Source of the DNA: Liquidambar formosana | Lineage: Eukaryota; Streptophyta; Magnoliopsida; Saxifragales; Altingiaceae | Length of the DNA: 64,000 nucleotides | Reading direction: 5' to 3' | Assembly (NCBI GenBank): GCA_039720395.1 | Contig: JBBPBK010000118.1 | Span: 222,238 to 286,237 of the forward strand | Shown here: positions 10,739-21,145 of the stretch, in pieces | Layout of the letters: the number at the start of each line of letters is the position of its first letter | How positions within the stretch are numbered: the stretch's first letter is position 1 | Translations under genes and position numbers: made by a program | Notes under the pieces: model-generated | The model's database searches: none | Told to the model about the DNA's origin: nothing | What the model saw: the letters and a program-made list of their open reading frames with translations, nothing else

Positions 10739-10953
10739 ATATTTTTTAATAAAGTAAAGTGCACCATCAGATCCTGATTCAGATGAAACTAGCTACCTTA
10801 AGGAATCAAGTAGTCACGTGACGCTTTTGTTATATGCTTTGACATCATGGTATTTTAAACATGAATTTTTTTTTTCTTTTTATCTTTTAAAATTAAATAT
10901 ACATAACTGGTACTCTAGTAGGGTTCTAAACTTTTTCGACACCCATATTTTTT

Positions 10954-11615
10954 AGAGTAATGCTACATTGCCCTACACTTTGTCCTACACTTTGCCCGAC
11001 TTAATATACTAGATATAGCACACATACGTTGCACGTGAATATTTTTAAATAATATTAGTTATACAAAATAATAAATACATAAAGATTTTGTATTTTTTTC
11101 AAAATAGATAAAGTTTAAAATTCAAAAATAATTTTTTTTTTTTTAATAATCAAAATTGTCAACGAAAGATTAAAAACTCTTTAGATATACATTCAGAATT
11201 TTTTTTTCTTTATAAAACGAAATATTTAAAGAGTTTATATTCATATATATTATCATGCAACTTGATAATTGCTCTAGGAAAAAGAATTTGAGTAAGAATC
11301 TAACTTTAATTTGTTAAGAGTTTGAGTTAAAATCTAACTTTCATTTGTTATCAAATGATAAAAATGTTTACTATGTATTTCAATTAAAGAAAGGGTACGT
11401 AGATATGTATTTTTTTAAAAAAATAAAGATATATTAGTCGTTCAAAAATTTTTCTGAGATTCGGCCTTTTATAGGTAGTATAATATAATATAATATAATT
11501 TAATTTAATTTATGAGGGTTTAATTTTTAGGGTTTAACTATATCAATGGGTCCCACAATTTTACCTTTCTAAATACACAAAGTAGGGCAAATTGTGGGGC
11601 AAAGTAGCATTACCC
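10954..11615. mobile_element. MITE family C, copy 2, split by a Helitron
   Basis: The left end AGAGTAATGCTACATTGCCC and the right end, inverted, GGGTAATGCTACTTTGCCCC are terminal repeats of family C. Without the nested Helitron (11009-11485) the element would be about 185 bp, the size of copy 1. A nested insertion. Confidence 0.65.
11009..11485 (-). mobile_element. short Helitron relative (about 0.48 kb)
   Basis: On the - strand the 3' end has GCAACGTATGTGTGCTATAT then CTAG followed by T, and the 5' side has TATACTACCTATAAAAGG. Both match the Helitron at 3042-5131, including the shared subterminal AAATTTTTCTGAGATTCG/AAGTTTTTCTCACATTCA region. It looks like an internally deleted derivative; its 5' terminal dinucleotide has decayed. 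Confidence 0.65.
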
Positions 11616-11619
11616 TTTT

Positions 11620-11784
11620 TTTTTTTTTAGTTTTTTTTTTGTGGCAAAGTGCACCACTAGCCCACCACTAGGCCCCAATTCCGTTTCATGTTAATTTTCT
11701 TTATCCTCTCTCTCTTTCAGCTATGAGCTCACTCAATTGCCTCTATATAAGCAACTCTTTCACTCTCTTTTTTTGGGTTAAGTA

Positions 11785-11818
<34 letters not shown>

Positions 11819-13440
11819 TGTAGGTACCATAAAATTACTATCCCTTCCTGTAAAGCACGTACTGCCATTTTATGTATTCTTGCTCCCTTTCAGTACAGGC
11901 TGTACAGCATCACCAGCCACGCAAAATAGGCCAATTCTATATTATTTTAGCAAAAAAATTGGTTATTGGTTGGTCAATTCAAATGTTAAGTGAGTCCCTT
12001 AAAATGGTAAATTGGCCACTTCAAATGGTAAGTGGTCATTAAATGATAAGTGAGTCACTTTAAATAGTAAATGGATCATTTTAAATCACTTCAAATGATA
12101 AGCGAATATTGTACCCTAAAAACTTTATAGGTACCATAAAATTACCTCGCAAAATATCACTTACTCTTATATTATTAGTTTGCCCTATTATTTTACTCAT
12201 TTTTTTCGAATTTCCCCCTTTTTTCTTTCTCAATTTTTTTATTTATTTTTTATTTCTAAAGTGGCTTCTCTTTCTCTTTTTCAAATAGTTAATGATGTTT
12301 CTAATATTACAAATATGTTCTAACCCGTTTCTTCTTTAATGATTCGTTTATTATCTTTCTTGGTTATTGATTTTAATAAATAAATAAATAAGATTAATTG
12401 ATAAATTTACTTTTTTGAAACATTATACATAAGGTGTTCGTTAAAGTATTTCTTAAAGTAGGATCGAGTATTCTTAATTTTTTATAATTGATTTTGAATA
12501 TAAATTTTGTGTTATTTTCTTATAATTATTTTTAAATTGAATATATTTTTTTTCATTTACATTTTATCTTGTGCACTGAATGGGTTCACCGCTAGTATTA
12601 GTATAAAATAAGTATAAGTTATAATTGATACCATACAACTTACGAGTTAATAGTTATAAATTATATATATAATGACCATACTTTACTCTCTCTGTGCCAC
12701 AAAAGAAGGCCTACTTGAAAGAACACGTTGAGTAAAAAGGGCTGCCGGCCGCCTGAGTCCTTCATCTGGCTAACACACAAAAAAGCACGGGTATAGTGAA
12801 ATAAAGTTTCTTTTCCCATTAAAAGTTACAATCAGTGCTCATTTAGTTATTTCTCACTGGGATGGAGAACCCAAACCCATTCCCAACCCCACTTGGGTCG
12901 GGTTGGCTTCATATGGGCATTTTTCGAGTTCTCGCCGGGCCTTGGGTAAAACCTTTTCAATTTTTATTTGAGGGCCCCTATTCGCACTTGAAGATTTGCT
13001 ATAATTTGCAACCACAACTCTTGTGGTTTATGAAGGTTTTACGAAAAATATAAAAAGTTTAATGAAAATTGGTCACGTGGTTTATTAGAAAATATCATTT
13101 TTAACAACTTTGTAACAAAAAGTTTTTCCAAAAATTGTCTTTTAAGTAGACTTTTTGGATTTTTATAGAAAGAAGATTGTAAATGGCAAAAAAGTGAACT
13201 AAAACTGCAATTTTTTAAAAAAATTTAATTTATAAAATTGTTCAAAATAATGTTTTCTAGATGATAACCCGTCAGTTTTCATGAAAACCTTTTATAGTTT
13301 TCATAAACCTTAAAAAAACAAAGGGGATAAAGGGATGCAAAACAAGTCATGAGTGCCAACAAACCCAAAAACACTATCACCATTGTTTAACAGGAAATGC
13401 CAATTTTTCAGTTTTTATTTTATTTTATTTTAATAAATTT
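11620..13440. other. no gene; repeat-derived AT-rich DNA
   Basis: Contains an A-run at 11787-11814. GTACCATAAAATTAC is repeated at about 11824 and 12131 around degenerate AAATGGTAAGTGG repeats (11950-12120). Positions 11830-11930 repeat 10360-10470 (TGTATTCTTGCT, CCTTTCA.TACAGGCTGT). About 13025-13330 resembles MITE family B (TTTTATGAAGGTTTTACGAAAAATAT and mirrored ATGAAAACCTTTTATAG). No gene recognised. Confidence 0.5.
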
Positions 13441-13460
13441 TTATAAAATGTAGTACTACG

Positions 13461-14924
13461 TGTAGACACCCCATTTTGTACCCGCTGTCATCTTAAGCCC
13501 CAGGACCCCGATAATGAGTTTAGTGTGATTATTTACGGATTATCCTTGAAGAATTAGTGCGAATCACAGCATAAGATTTTTTGTTAAAATAAAATGAAAA
13601 TTATTTTATTAAATTAGTCATTTTTATCGTGCCACTAACATGTGTTCATATGCGATAGGTGGTGTGTATACACATACGATACATGCGTATGCATGTTAGC
13701 TGTCACCCTCCTAATTTTTAGAAAAGACAATTTCCCTTTCCTATTTAGATTATAAGATTTTTATCATTATAAAATATCTTTTGATTATTTTCCAAGAAAC
13801 CTAGTCTATAAAGGAAAGGGAAAACCTTAGTTTTCAGATATATATACTCTTTTAATTCCTTAGAAAGAAGGAGGAGAATAGGGTTCGGAGAGAGTGAAAT
13901 TTGTCATAATTCAACAGCAGTTTTTCTGAAAATCAGCAAGCGTATTTTAATCATAACTTTTGACTTTGAACTCAAAATTGGATGAAATTGATGTCTTTAG
14001 AAAGATAATTCAATTCTCTACAACTTTCTATTTCACGAGTTTTGTCCAATTCCAACATTTTCATACCCAAAAACGATATTGAAGTTTCTGCTGTTTGCAA
14101 AGTAACAAAAATCACTTTTCTTTTCTCTTATTCTATTTCGTTTTCTATTTCTTTTCAAAGTTGAATAAGTTTTGATCTCTTTGCTATGATAACACTTTGA
14201 CGAAGAGTAGGATTTGTGTTTGCTTAATTCAATTCAGAGACTTGAGAGGTTACGAACAATTACAAAGTCGGTAAATTTAGTTTTATTTAGCTTTTTTTAT
14301 TCTAGTTTTTCCCTTTTATTATTTTTCTTTTATTTTATTTTTGTCTAAAGCATAATTAACATGATTTAGGTTTAGTTTTTATATTTGTATTTATATTTGT
14401 ATATTTTGTTTATTAAAAATGCATGATATAATTCAATAGTGGAGTTTTGCGATTTTGTGTGAAATGCCTATCAAGTGCATACGCACCTATTAGTGATGCG
14501 TACGCACTTTACCTCGGCATACAGATTGTTAGCTTATTCATATCTTTTGTTTCTGATTAGTTGATACCTCTTATTTTTCTGTATATTCAGATCTTTCCCT
14601 TTTGATATATTCTTAATTCTCTTTTCTTTATTTATTCATTATTTTGGTCATTGTATGTGCTATTATTATTGTATGATTTAGTGTAGAATTTAATTGAATA
14701 ATTAATTAATTAAAGCCAATAGTTACGTATGGGGGCTAGTTTCGACTAGGCATTACTGGAAGCCTTACACCTTCCCAGTGATGTACTCTAACTCCAAACC
14801 CTCTCTGATTCTACTAGGGTTCAAGTTAATTTCTAAATCAAATTGGGTGGCAACTCCTTCCGCGCTAGCCCTCTTGGTTAGTGGCATACTCCTAAGCCAC
14901 GTGGTTTAAAACATAGTGCTCACA
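13461..14924. mobile_element. solo LTR of an LTR retrotransposon (about 1.46 kb)
   Basis: Begins TGTAGACACCCC and ends AGTGCTCACA (TG...CA). It is flanked by a near 5-bp duplication, CTACG (13456-13460) and CTGCG (14925-14929). No gag-pol is on either side, so it is what remains after LTR-LTR recombination. The TATATATACTC sequence near 13840-13850 may be its promoter. Superfamily (probably Ty3-like) is inferred only from length and the TGTAGACACC start. Confidence 0.65.
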
Positions 14925-15192
14925 CTGCGGTTAACTCTTGAGTGGTAGTACATTCATTTGATTCATCTATAGGCAAAGTGACTCATTTTTCTTGTTAATT
15001 ATAATTTTGTCTAAATTGAAGTTAGTAAATAAAACCAATAATGTTAATTTTTGTTTATTTATTTATGAATAATGTTAACATTTGCCTTTAACAAATCCTA
15101 AAAGTAACAACAGTCTTTTAGAACCAAGGACAAAACACTATTTTTTGGCCAGCAAACGGCAAACATAGACACAATTTTTTGTATTTTTTATT

Positions 15193-15411
15193 GGGTTTTC
15201 TTAACGTGTGCCCTAAGGGCACATGTTAAGCTGCAATTAATAACCTAATCATTGCATTGGAAATGATGAAAATGCATTGGAAATGGTGAAAATTGTTTAG
15301 AAAAATGTAAAAATGCTTGAAAAATATGTGAAAACACACATTTTTCCATGTAATGATTGGATTATTAATTGTATTTTAACATGTGTCTTAGGGCACACAT
15401 TAAGAAAACCC
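15193..15411. mobile_element. Mutator-like MITE, 219 bp
   Basis: The terminal inverted repeats are GGGTTTTCTTAACGTGTGCC on the left and, reversed, GGGTTTTCTTAATGTGTGCC on the right. It is bounded by a perfect 9-bp duplication TTTTTTATT (15184-15192 and 15412-15420), the size made by Mutator-like transposases. The arms pair over most of the length. No coding. Confidence 0.8.
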
Positions 15412-15539
15412 TTTTTTATTTTTGGTTTGATTAGCAATTGTTTGTATTTTTTCAAGATCTTGAAAATAATAAAAAATACCGAGTAGAGTGCAAATAACTC
15501 ATTCCCAATTAATCGCCCTTTAGAAATAAACAAGTGAAT

Positions 15540-16011
15540 TCAGCACATAGAGCTCGCAGAGATAAATAGTCTCTTGAAACAAGTTTTTTTCATAGATGAG
15601 GCACGTACCAACAAATCAAAACACCGATGATTAGACTGTTGCGGCTTTGATTAGCATTTCTCGTACATATTAACATGGCTTTTATATAATTGATTGGAAC
15701 ATGTACCAAGTACCAAGTACCATTAATAGTCACATTGTTCCGCAGTTCCACCAGACATGTGAGGGCAGTTCAGTCAATTCAATTAAAATATATTATGAAT
15801 CAGATATCCAAATTAGACCAATCCACTCTTAACAAGTTTCTAACTTACCACCACTGAATTATTCCCCCCCTTTGTTTTTTCTTTTTTAATTTACTAAATA
15901 GTATATATGAAAAGAGACCACCTCTATAACACACTCGCATGCATAGAAGTGAGTGAGGAGAGTTGCTCATATAGAGGTAATTGAGAGAGAAATTAGAAAG
16001 GAGAAGAAAAC
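15540..16011 (+). promoter_or_regulatory. upstream region of split RALF gene 2
   Basis: Nearly identical to the region upstream of the intact paralog at 31201 (30815-31200), including AGAGCTCGCAGAGAT, ACATTGTTC.G.AGTTCCACCAG, GAGGGCAGTTCAGTCAATTC and a TATATAT box at 15902-15908, about 104 bp before the ATG. The promoter therefore looks undamaged although the gene body behind it is interrupted. Confidence 0.65.
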
Positions 16012-16113
16012 ATGAAAGGGAATGTGAAGAGTAGTTTTTGTGTAGCTCTCCTTGTGATCATACTCCTCATGGAACACTGCAGAGCTAATACTTCAATGAC
16101 GAACAAAGACACC
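16012..16113 (+). pseudogene. RALF-like gene 2, 5' half (split by foldback element)
   Basis: The first 34 codons of a RALF-like precursor: signal peptide core FCVALLVIILLMEHC, then RANTSMTNKDT, where homology stops at the foldback element (16114). The rest of the precursor resumes at 18526-18759. The paralog at 31201 shows the uninterrupted order. The frame runs on into the element for about 56 residues of unrelated sequence and stops at 16284, giving a signal peptide with no RALF peptide. The gene is inactive as a RALF source unless the element is removed. Confidence 0.85.
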
Positions 16114-16197
16114 TGGGGCCATTTCTATTTGTACAGTCATGGGCAAACATATTTCAAAAAGTACAGTAAATTGAAACTTATTTCCAAATCTATAGTA

Positions 16198-16655
16198 AAT
16201 CGTGTTGGGCCAACACGGTTCTGCAAAATTGTGTTGGGCCAACATGATTTTCTCCTTTTTATACGCCCAAATCGGCCCGTATAGGAGGTGTATTTGAAGC
16301 CCAAACTCGTGGTGGCCCAACACGATTTTGGTGTAAATCGTGGTGGCCCAACACGATTTTCAGCCCAATTTTATACCCCCCACTCGTACAAGGATTGTAG
16401 GTGAAGGCCCAAAATCGTGTTGGGCCAACACGATTTTGGCCCATTTTACATATCTAGCAGCCCCATCAACCCGGAACTGCGTAAGACAAAAATCGTGGTG
16501 GGCCAGCACGATTTTGGGGTAAATTGTGGTGGCCCAACACGATTTTGGGCTAAACCATAATTGTTTTTCTTTTAATTTATTATTAGTATTATTTTGTTTT
16601 TTAAGGAGATTTGACTTATATTTCTCTCTTTGTGTTGGCCCAACACGATTTTGGG
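16198..16655. repeat. array of short CGTGTTGGGCCAACACG palindromes, left arm
   Basis: About eight imperfect 25-27-bp palindromes of the type AATCGTGTTGGGCCAACACG, followed by ATTTT, start near 16198, 16228, 16300, 16336, 16407, 16489, 16519 and 16631. Variants GTGGTGGGCC and GTGGCCCAACAC occur. The mirror array is in the right arm. Subterminal palindromes like these are typical of foldback-type elements and could be transposase or heterochromatin protein sites; that role is inferred. Confidence 0.8.
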
Positions 16656-17390
16656 TTGAACCATAAATTTTTTTTTTTTTTAAATTTTATTATTATTAAT
16701 TTTTTTATTTGACTTATATTTTTAAATTTTTAAAAATTTGAAAAAAAAAAAAAAAAAAACTAACTAACTAACTATTGAGAAAAAAAATATAATTTATTAC
16801 TTCCACACATGGAATTAATGCAAGTTGATTACATTATTTTTCCCATCACCAAAAAATAAAATAAAAAAACGGCCATTTTGTGTTGGAAATGCAAATTCTC
16901 AAAAAACATTATTTAATTACAAGCAATTAAGAAAGCCAAGAATACACCTAAGTCATTTGAAAATAAGTGAAGATATTAAAATTGTTTGAAGCATGCTTTT
17001 TTTTTTTCTTTTTAAATGCCAATTGAGGGAATCTATGTTGCATTAGGCTGATCAACGACCTTGAGTTGGCCATTTCCTAAACTATGGCAATCAACCAACT
17101 TTTAAAAAAAAAAACATTACCTTTCCATTGCCTTTCCATCTTCCACACTTAATTACAGGTATGCTATTCTCTTCTTAAAAATAAATAAGCATATAGTGAT
17201 CACAACTGCAATAGACAATATGATTCCACCCCTATTGTCAAAGCTACTATTCGATCACATTTAGGGCTTATAAAAAAACTTAAAAATAAAAAATAAAAAA
17301 TAACATGATCAAAATTAATATTTAATAAACAAGATTTTATTCAATAAGGGATTAATTCCACGTTCTTCTCTATGCTATTATTCCTGCATA

Positions 17391-17600
17391 TTGACTCGAT
17401 TCCATCCATTATTTCTTTATGCATTTGCTCACGTGGTGTATTATATCTACATGTGCTTTACCCTAGCAAATCAAATTTTCGATCATTTCCATCAAGTTAC
17501 TCGATGCCATCCATTATTTCTTTATGCATTTGCACACGTGGTGTATCATATTCACATGTGCTTTACCCTAGCACACGTGGTGTATCATATCCACATGTCG
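17391..17600 (+). repeat. tandem repeat in the foldback centre
   Basis: A unit of about 107 bp (GACTCGATTCCATCCATTAT, then TCTTTATGCATTTGCTCACGTGGTGTAT and TACATGTGCTTTACCCTAGC) occurs at 17391-17475 and 17496-17574. A partial third copy of CACGTGGTGTATCATATCCACATGT follows. The open frames at 17372-17711 arise only from this repetition. Confidence 0.75.
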
Positions 17601-17996
17601 TTGATCAGCCTAATGCAACATAGATTCCCTCAATTAACATTTAAAAAGAAAAAAAAAAAAAAAAAAACCATGCTTCAAACAATTTTAATATCTTCACTTA
17701 TTTTCAAATGACTTAGGTGTATTCTTGGCTTTCTTAATTGCTTGTAATTAAATAATGTTTTTTGAGAATTTGCATTTCCAACACAAAAGGCCGTTTTTTT
17801 ATTTTATTTTTTGGTGATGGGAAAAATAATGTAATCAACTTGCATTAATTCCATGTGTGGAAGTAATAAATTATATTTTTTTCTCAATAGTTAGTTAGTT
17901 ATTTTTTTTTTTTTCAAATTTTTAAAAATTTAAAAATATAAGTCAAATAAAAAAATTAATAATAATAAAATTTTTAAAAAAAATTTATGGTTCAAC

Positions 17997-18450
17997 CCAA
18001 AAACGTGTTGGGCCAACACAAAGAGAGAAATATAAGTCAAATCTCCTTAAAAAACAAAATAATACTAATAATAAATTAAAAGAAAAACAATTATGGTTTA
18101 GCCCAAAATCGTGTTGGGCCACCACGATTTACCCCAAAATCGTGCTGGCCCACCACGATTTTTGGCTTACACAGTTTCGGGTTGCTGGATATGTAAAATG
18201 GGCCTAAATCGTGTTGGCCCAACACGATTTTGGGCCTTCACCTACGATCCGTGTACGAGTGGGGGTATAAAATTGGGCTGAAAATCGTGTTGGGCCACCA
18301 CGATTTACACCAAAATCGTGTTGGGCCACCACGAGTTTGGGCTTCAAATACACCCCCCTATACAGGCCGATTTGGGCGTATAAAAAGGAGAAAATCGTGT
18401 TACCCCAACACGATTTTGCAGAATTGTGTTCGCCCAATACGATTCACTAT
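17997..18450. repeat. array of short palindromes, right arm
   Basis: Mirror image of 16198-16655, with AAATCGTGTTGGGCCACCAC-type units near 17999, 18107, 18137, 18207, 18283, 18315, 18392 and 18421. Units in the two arms have drifted independently (GGCCAACACG versus GGCCACCACG), which could be used to date the element. Confidence 0.75.
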
Positions 18451-18525
18451 AGATTTGGAAATGAGTTTCAATTTACTGTACTTTTTGAAATATGTTTGCC
18501 AATGACCATACAAATGGAAATGGCC

Positions 18526-18759
18526 TGTGACACCCGCCTATGCAACGGCCCAATCCATGAATGCCACTTGGAATTGGAGGTGTTGTTGGATACCGAAATT
18601 AATGCAAGGTTACTTGCAGGAATTGGACACCCATTCACTGGCGGGACCAAAAATCCCAACAAAGCAGTCGGAAACTGTGGGCGCCCCGGGAAGCGGTATT
18701 GCACCCCAGTAAAGAATGACTCGAATGGTTGTCGCGGCGTTTATTGCCGCCATCATTAA
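18526..18759 (+). pseudogene. RALF-like gene 2, 3' half
   Basis: Pro-region and mature peptide of the split gene: CDTRLCNGPIHEC, then EVLLDTEINARLLAG, then the mature domain with NCGRPGKRYC, NGCRGVYC and terminal RHH. The four mature cysteines have the 31201 paralog's pattern, with spacing 7-9-4. The frame is open leftwards into the foldback element to an ATG at 18337, giving a 140-codon chimeric frame; a nearer in-frame ATG at 18520-18522 lies in the element's last bases. Neither supplies a signal peptide, so a secreted peptide is unlikely from here. Confidence 0.85.
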
Positions 18760-19489
18760 TCATTATAAGGACTTGGATCCTCCAAAATCCCTACAAGGAA
18801 AAAAACCTGTAGAGGATCCGAGTAGCAGCGACTTTGTAGTATTTATAAAAAGTTTCGAAACTGCAGCTCCTGAAACACCCGCCTGCACGCTTTCTCATTT
18901 AGGAAATCTTACTACGTCGTTCTCTTGTGCGTTGGTATTTCCTTTTTCTGTTTTTTTTTTTTTTTTTTTCTATATTTACCTTTTTCTTTCTTTCTTTTTC
19001 TGCCCTCTCTATCCTTTGTCTCGTGTGATCAGTTCACATGTGTGTGCGTTAGTATTTCATGAAAATGCCATTTCTTTTGCAATTTTATATCTATGGCCAT
19101 ATGTGCACTGGCAATGTATGAGATTGGGGCTACATTTAACATTTGGCGCTGAAAATAGATTTGAGGAATTATGGGTCTAAATTTGGGCTAGGAAGTAGAT
19201 TATCTTTACTCTTTAATTCTTTCCAAAATCGGGGTACTGACCACTGAGCACAAGCTAGGCTAAATTTAAATTTATTTCAAACCCTTTTCTTTTTTTTAGG
19301 TTATATAAGTAATCTATTCTAATTAAAATAATATTCAAGGCACCATAATAGCAAGGCTAGGAGATCATTTATCTCCTCATTTATTAATTTATTTATTTTT
19401 ATGAACAGGAAGTTTAATTAGGAATCTTTTTTAAGGCAGCTAGTATTTGCAAAGTAAAGTATTTTATTAGTCAAATTCTTAATATTCGT
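18760..19489 (+). other. RALF gene 2 3' flank
   Basis: Non-coding flank nearly collinear with 31543-32260: hairpin CTTGGATCCTCC...GAGGATCC, CATTTAGGAAATCTTACTAC, CGTGTGATCAG.TCACATGTG, TTTAACATTTGGCGCTGAAAATAG and GCACCATAATA.AGCAAGGCTAGGAG. The copies show that the duplication includes kilobases on both sides of the RALF genes. Confidence 0.7.
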
Positions 19490-19650
19490 TTTTCCAATAT
19501 TTTGGGTATGTATCTTCGCTGCCGGGTGATCCAAGAACATGTCACTAACCATACTTTTAGGGATCTTTTTGATAAGATAACTGGTCAATTACATGGATGG
19601 ATAGCAAAACTCCTTCAAAGCTGGGTGGGTAAGTTGGCTCTTACCCATAA
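19490..19650 (+). pseudogene. LINE reverse-transcriptase fragment
   Basis: The translation YLRCRVIQEHVTNHTFRDLF, then DKITGQLHGWIAKLLQSWVGKLAL, fits the C-terminal part of plant LINE-1 reverse transcriptases (pattern YLG.P......T..TF..L.DK....L.GWKAKLLS.AGR..L). Only about 50 residues remain. A shorter copy is at 32265-32350. Transposon debris carried along by the RALF duplications. Confidence 0.7.
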
Positions 19651-19892
19651 GTTTGAATTCAATGCCGAGGTGGAGAAACTTGGCACTGTGCTGAGGTCTC
19701 TACCACTGTTGGATGATGGGTTGGATGGTCCAGATCAAAAGTTGAAAAAGTTGTCCATTAAAGTCATTTTGGTCATTTTAGTAGCAAGTTTTTCAACTTT
19801 TGATTGAGCCGCGTGTCCAACCCATCATCCAACGGTCGTGTGGGAACCTCAACACGGTGCCAAGTTTCCCTACCTTGGCATTGGATCCAAAC
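19651..19892. mobile_element. palindromic MITE, 242 bp
   Basis: The left arm GTTTGAATTCAATGCCGAGG, with AAACTTGGCAC, pairs with the right arm, reversed GTTTGGATCCAATGCCAAGG with AAACTTGGCAC; CCAACCCATCATCCAAC mirrors GTTGGATGATGGGTTGG in the centre. It abuts the LINE fragment and is absent from the duplicate at 32350. Superfamily not assigned. Confidence 0.65.
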
Positions 19893-20149
19893 TCCTTATC
19901 CAAGCTAATCTAACCTTCATTCCTTTGCATACGATGAATATATTTTGTTAAGTTCTTAGTAGCAGCAACAGCAACAACAACAACAAAAAAGATGAGTTGT
20001 TTTTGAGTCATTAAGGCATAATCTTAATGATTTGGAGAGATGTAATCATAATTATTTTCTTTGGAACAACAAATGTGATATCTTTTACATACAAGTATAG
20101 CATAGTCAAAGTGCCAAATATAGCATTACCATCGGAGATCCTATTATAG

Positions 20150-21085
20150 TCCACAATCAAAACCTCCCCAACCCGTTTGTTTTTCTGCAAAATCCATGTA
20201 TGCCCACATCATCAAACTTGTTTTTTCTTTTTCTTTTTCTTATTCTCCTTTTTTTTTCACCCACAAACCCAACTCTATAATCATCTCTGTAATATGTTTT
20301 CTAAGTCTTTCAACTTGTTTTTGGAAGCTGAAATGATGTGTTAATGAAGGCAATTAAATTCATGCCCTGGTAATAGTTTCTGATTTTAAATCGAACCCAT
20401 TTCCTGGTATTTTAAATGCCCGAATGAGAGTTCGTTTCTTATTCCTCAATTTCTGGGTATTTCGCAATCAGATACATTTCAGTTCGTGTCAAATCTTGGA
20501 ACCAATTTTCATCAAGAAGCTGTAATAATGAGCCAACTTGTGTTTGGAAGCTGAAATGATGAATTAATGGAGGGAATTAAATTCATGCCCTGGTAATAGT
20601 TTCTGATTTTAAATTGAACCCATTTCAGAGGACATTTCTGGTTTGATACGTACTCAAATTTCGGTGATCCTTTTGGTAATGGGTCTAATACGAGACTTGG
20701 TGATGTATAATTCAATGATTTCTATGGTTTGCATGAAGAAGCCGTAGAATTATTTGGAGAGTCACTGTAAGACTTTGATTCTAAGTTGAGAGAGTCCACG
20801 TTTGGAAGGGCCTTGAAATGCATTTGGGTTCGCATGGTTCGGACCATTGTTGCATGTAGAGCGCAAGCCAGTTCCTCGAAATGGGTTTGATCCAAGCCCG
20901 TGACTTACCATAAATGGGCCTATTGGTGCGAGCTTTGGAACCAAGAGAAACACATACTACAGGCTTTAGTTCGTTAGTTGTGTTGCAAAGCCACCAATCT
21001 TCAATGTATTTCCTTGATCTGAGAAAAGGAATTTTTAAAAAATGAAAAAGAGAATTGAAGGCAATTAAGACTTGAATCACGCACA
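20150..21085 (+). pseudogene. PPR gene fragment, duplicate 1
   Basis: Starts CCACATCATCAAACTTG and CCCAACTCTATAATCATCTC, matching the 41.7-kb PPR pseudogene (Q-I-I-K-L and Q-T-Q-L-Y-N-H). It continues with a block that in the best-preserved copy (28997-29269) reads YGLHEEAVELF, then ESTFGRALKC, a typical PPR repeat pattern. Here it is broken by stops. The distal part (20870-21085, CCAAGCCCGTGACTTACC to CTTGAATCACGCACATT) is non-coding and shared with 29255-29370, 32830-33020 and 35510-35710. Confidence 0.5.
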
Positions 21086-21110
21086 TTGGCTGATAGCAAT
21101 ATGTGGAAGA

Positions 21111-21111
<1 letters not shown>

Positions 21112-21144
<33 letters not shown>
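21112..21144. repeat. (GA)n microsatellite
   Basis: About 16 GA units followed by purine-rich DNA. Confidence 0.9.

Positions 21145-21145
<1 letters not shown>

Larger units (their letters stand above)
16114..18525. mobile_element. giant foldback (long-TIR) element, about 2.4 kb
   Basis: Two inverted arms of about 940 bp (16117-17059) and 930 bp (17597-18525) flank a 537-bp centre. The ends are GGCCATTTCTATTTGTACAG and, reversed, GGCCATTTCCATTTGTATGG. It cuts a RALF-like gene, whose halves match the intact paralog. GACACC occurs on both flanks (AAAGACACC at 16105-16113, TGTGACACC at 18526-18534), consistent with an imperfect 9-bp target duplication and hence a Mutator-like origin. The arms differ by point changes and small indels, so the insertion is not very recent. 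No transposase frame is present. Confidence 0.85.

Noticed and set aside
17372..17711. Two overlapping 83- and 106-codon frames
   Set aside because: They come from the tandem repeat in the foldback centre and contain no domain.
16198..18450. CRISPR-like array of short palindromes
   Set aside because: Eukaryotic context; spacers are irregular, the units are mirrored in two inverted arms, and the array is bounded by transposon termini.
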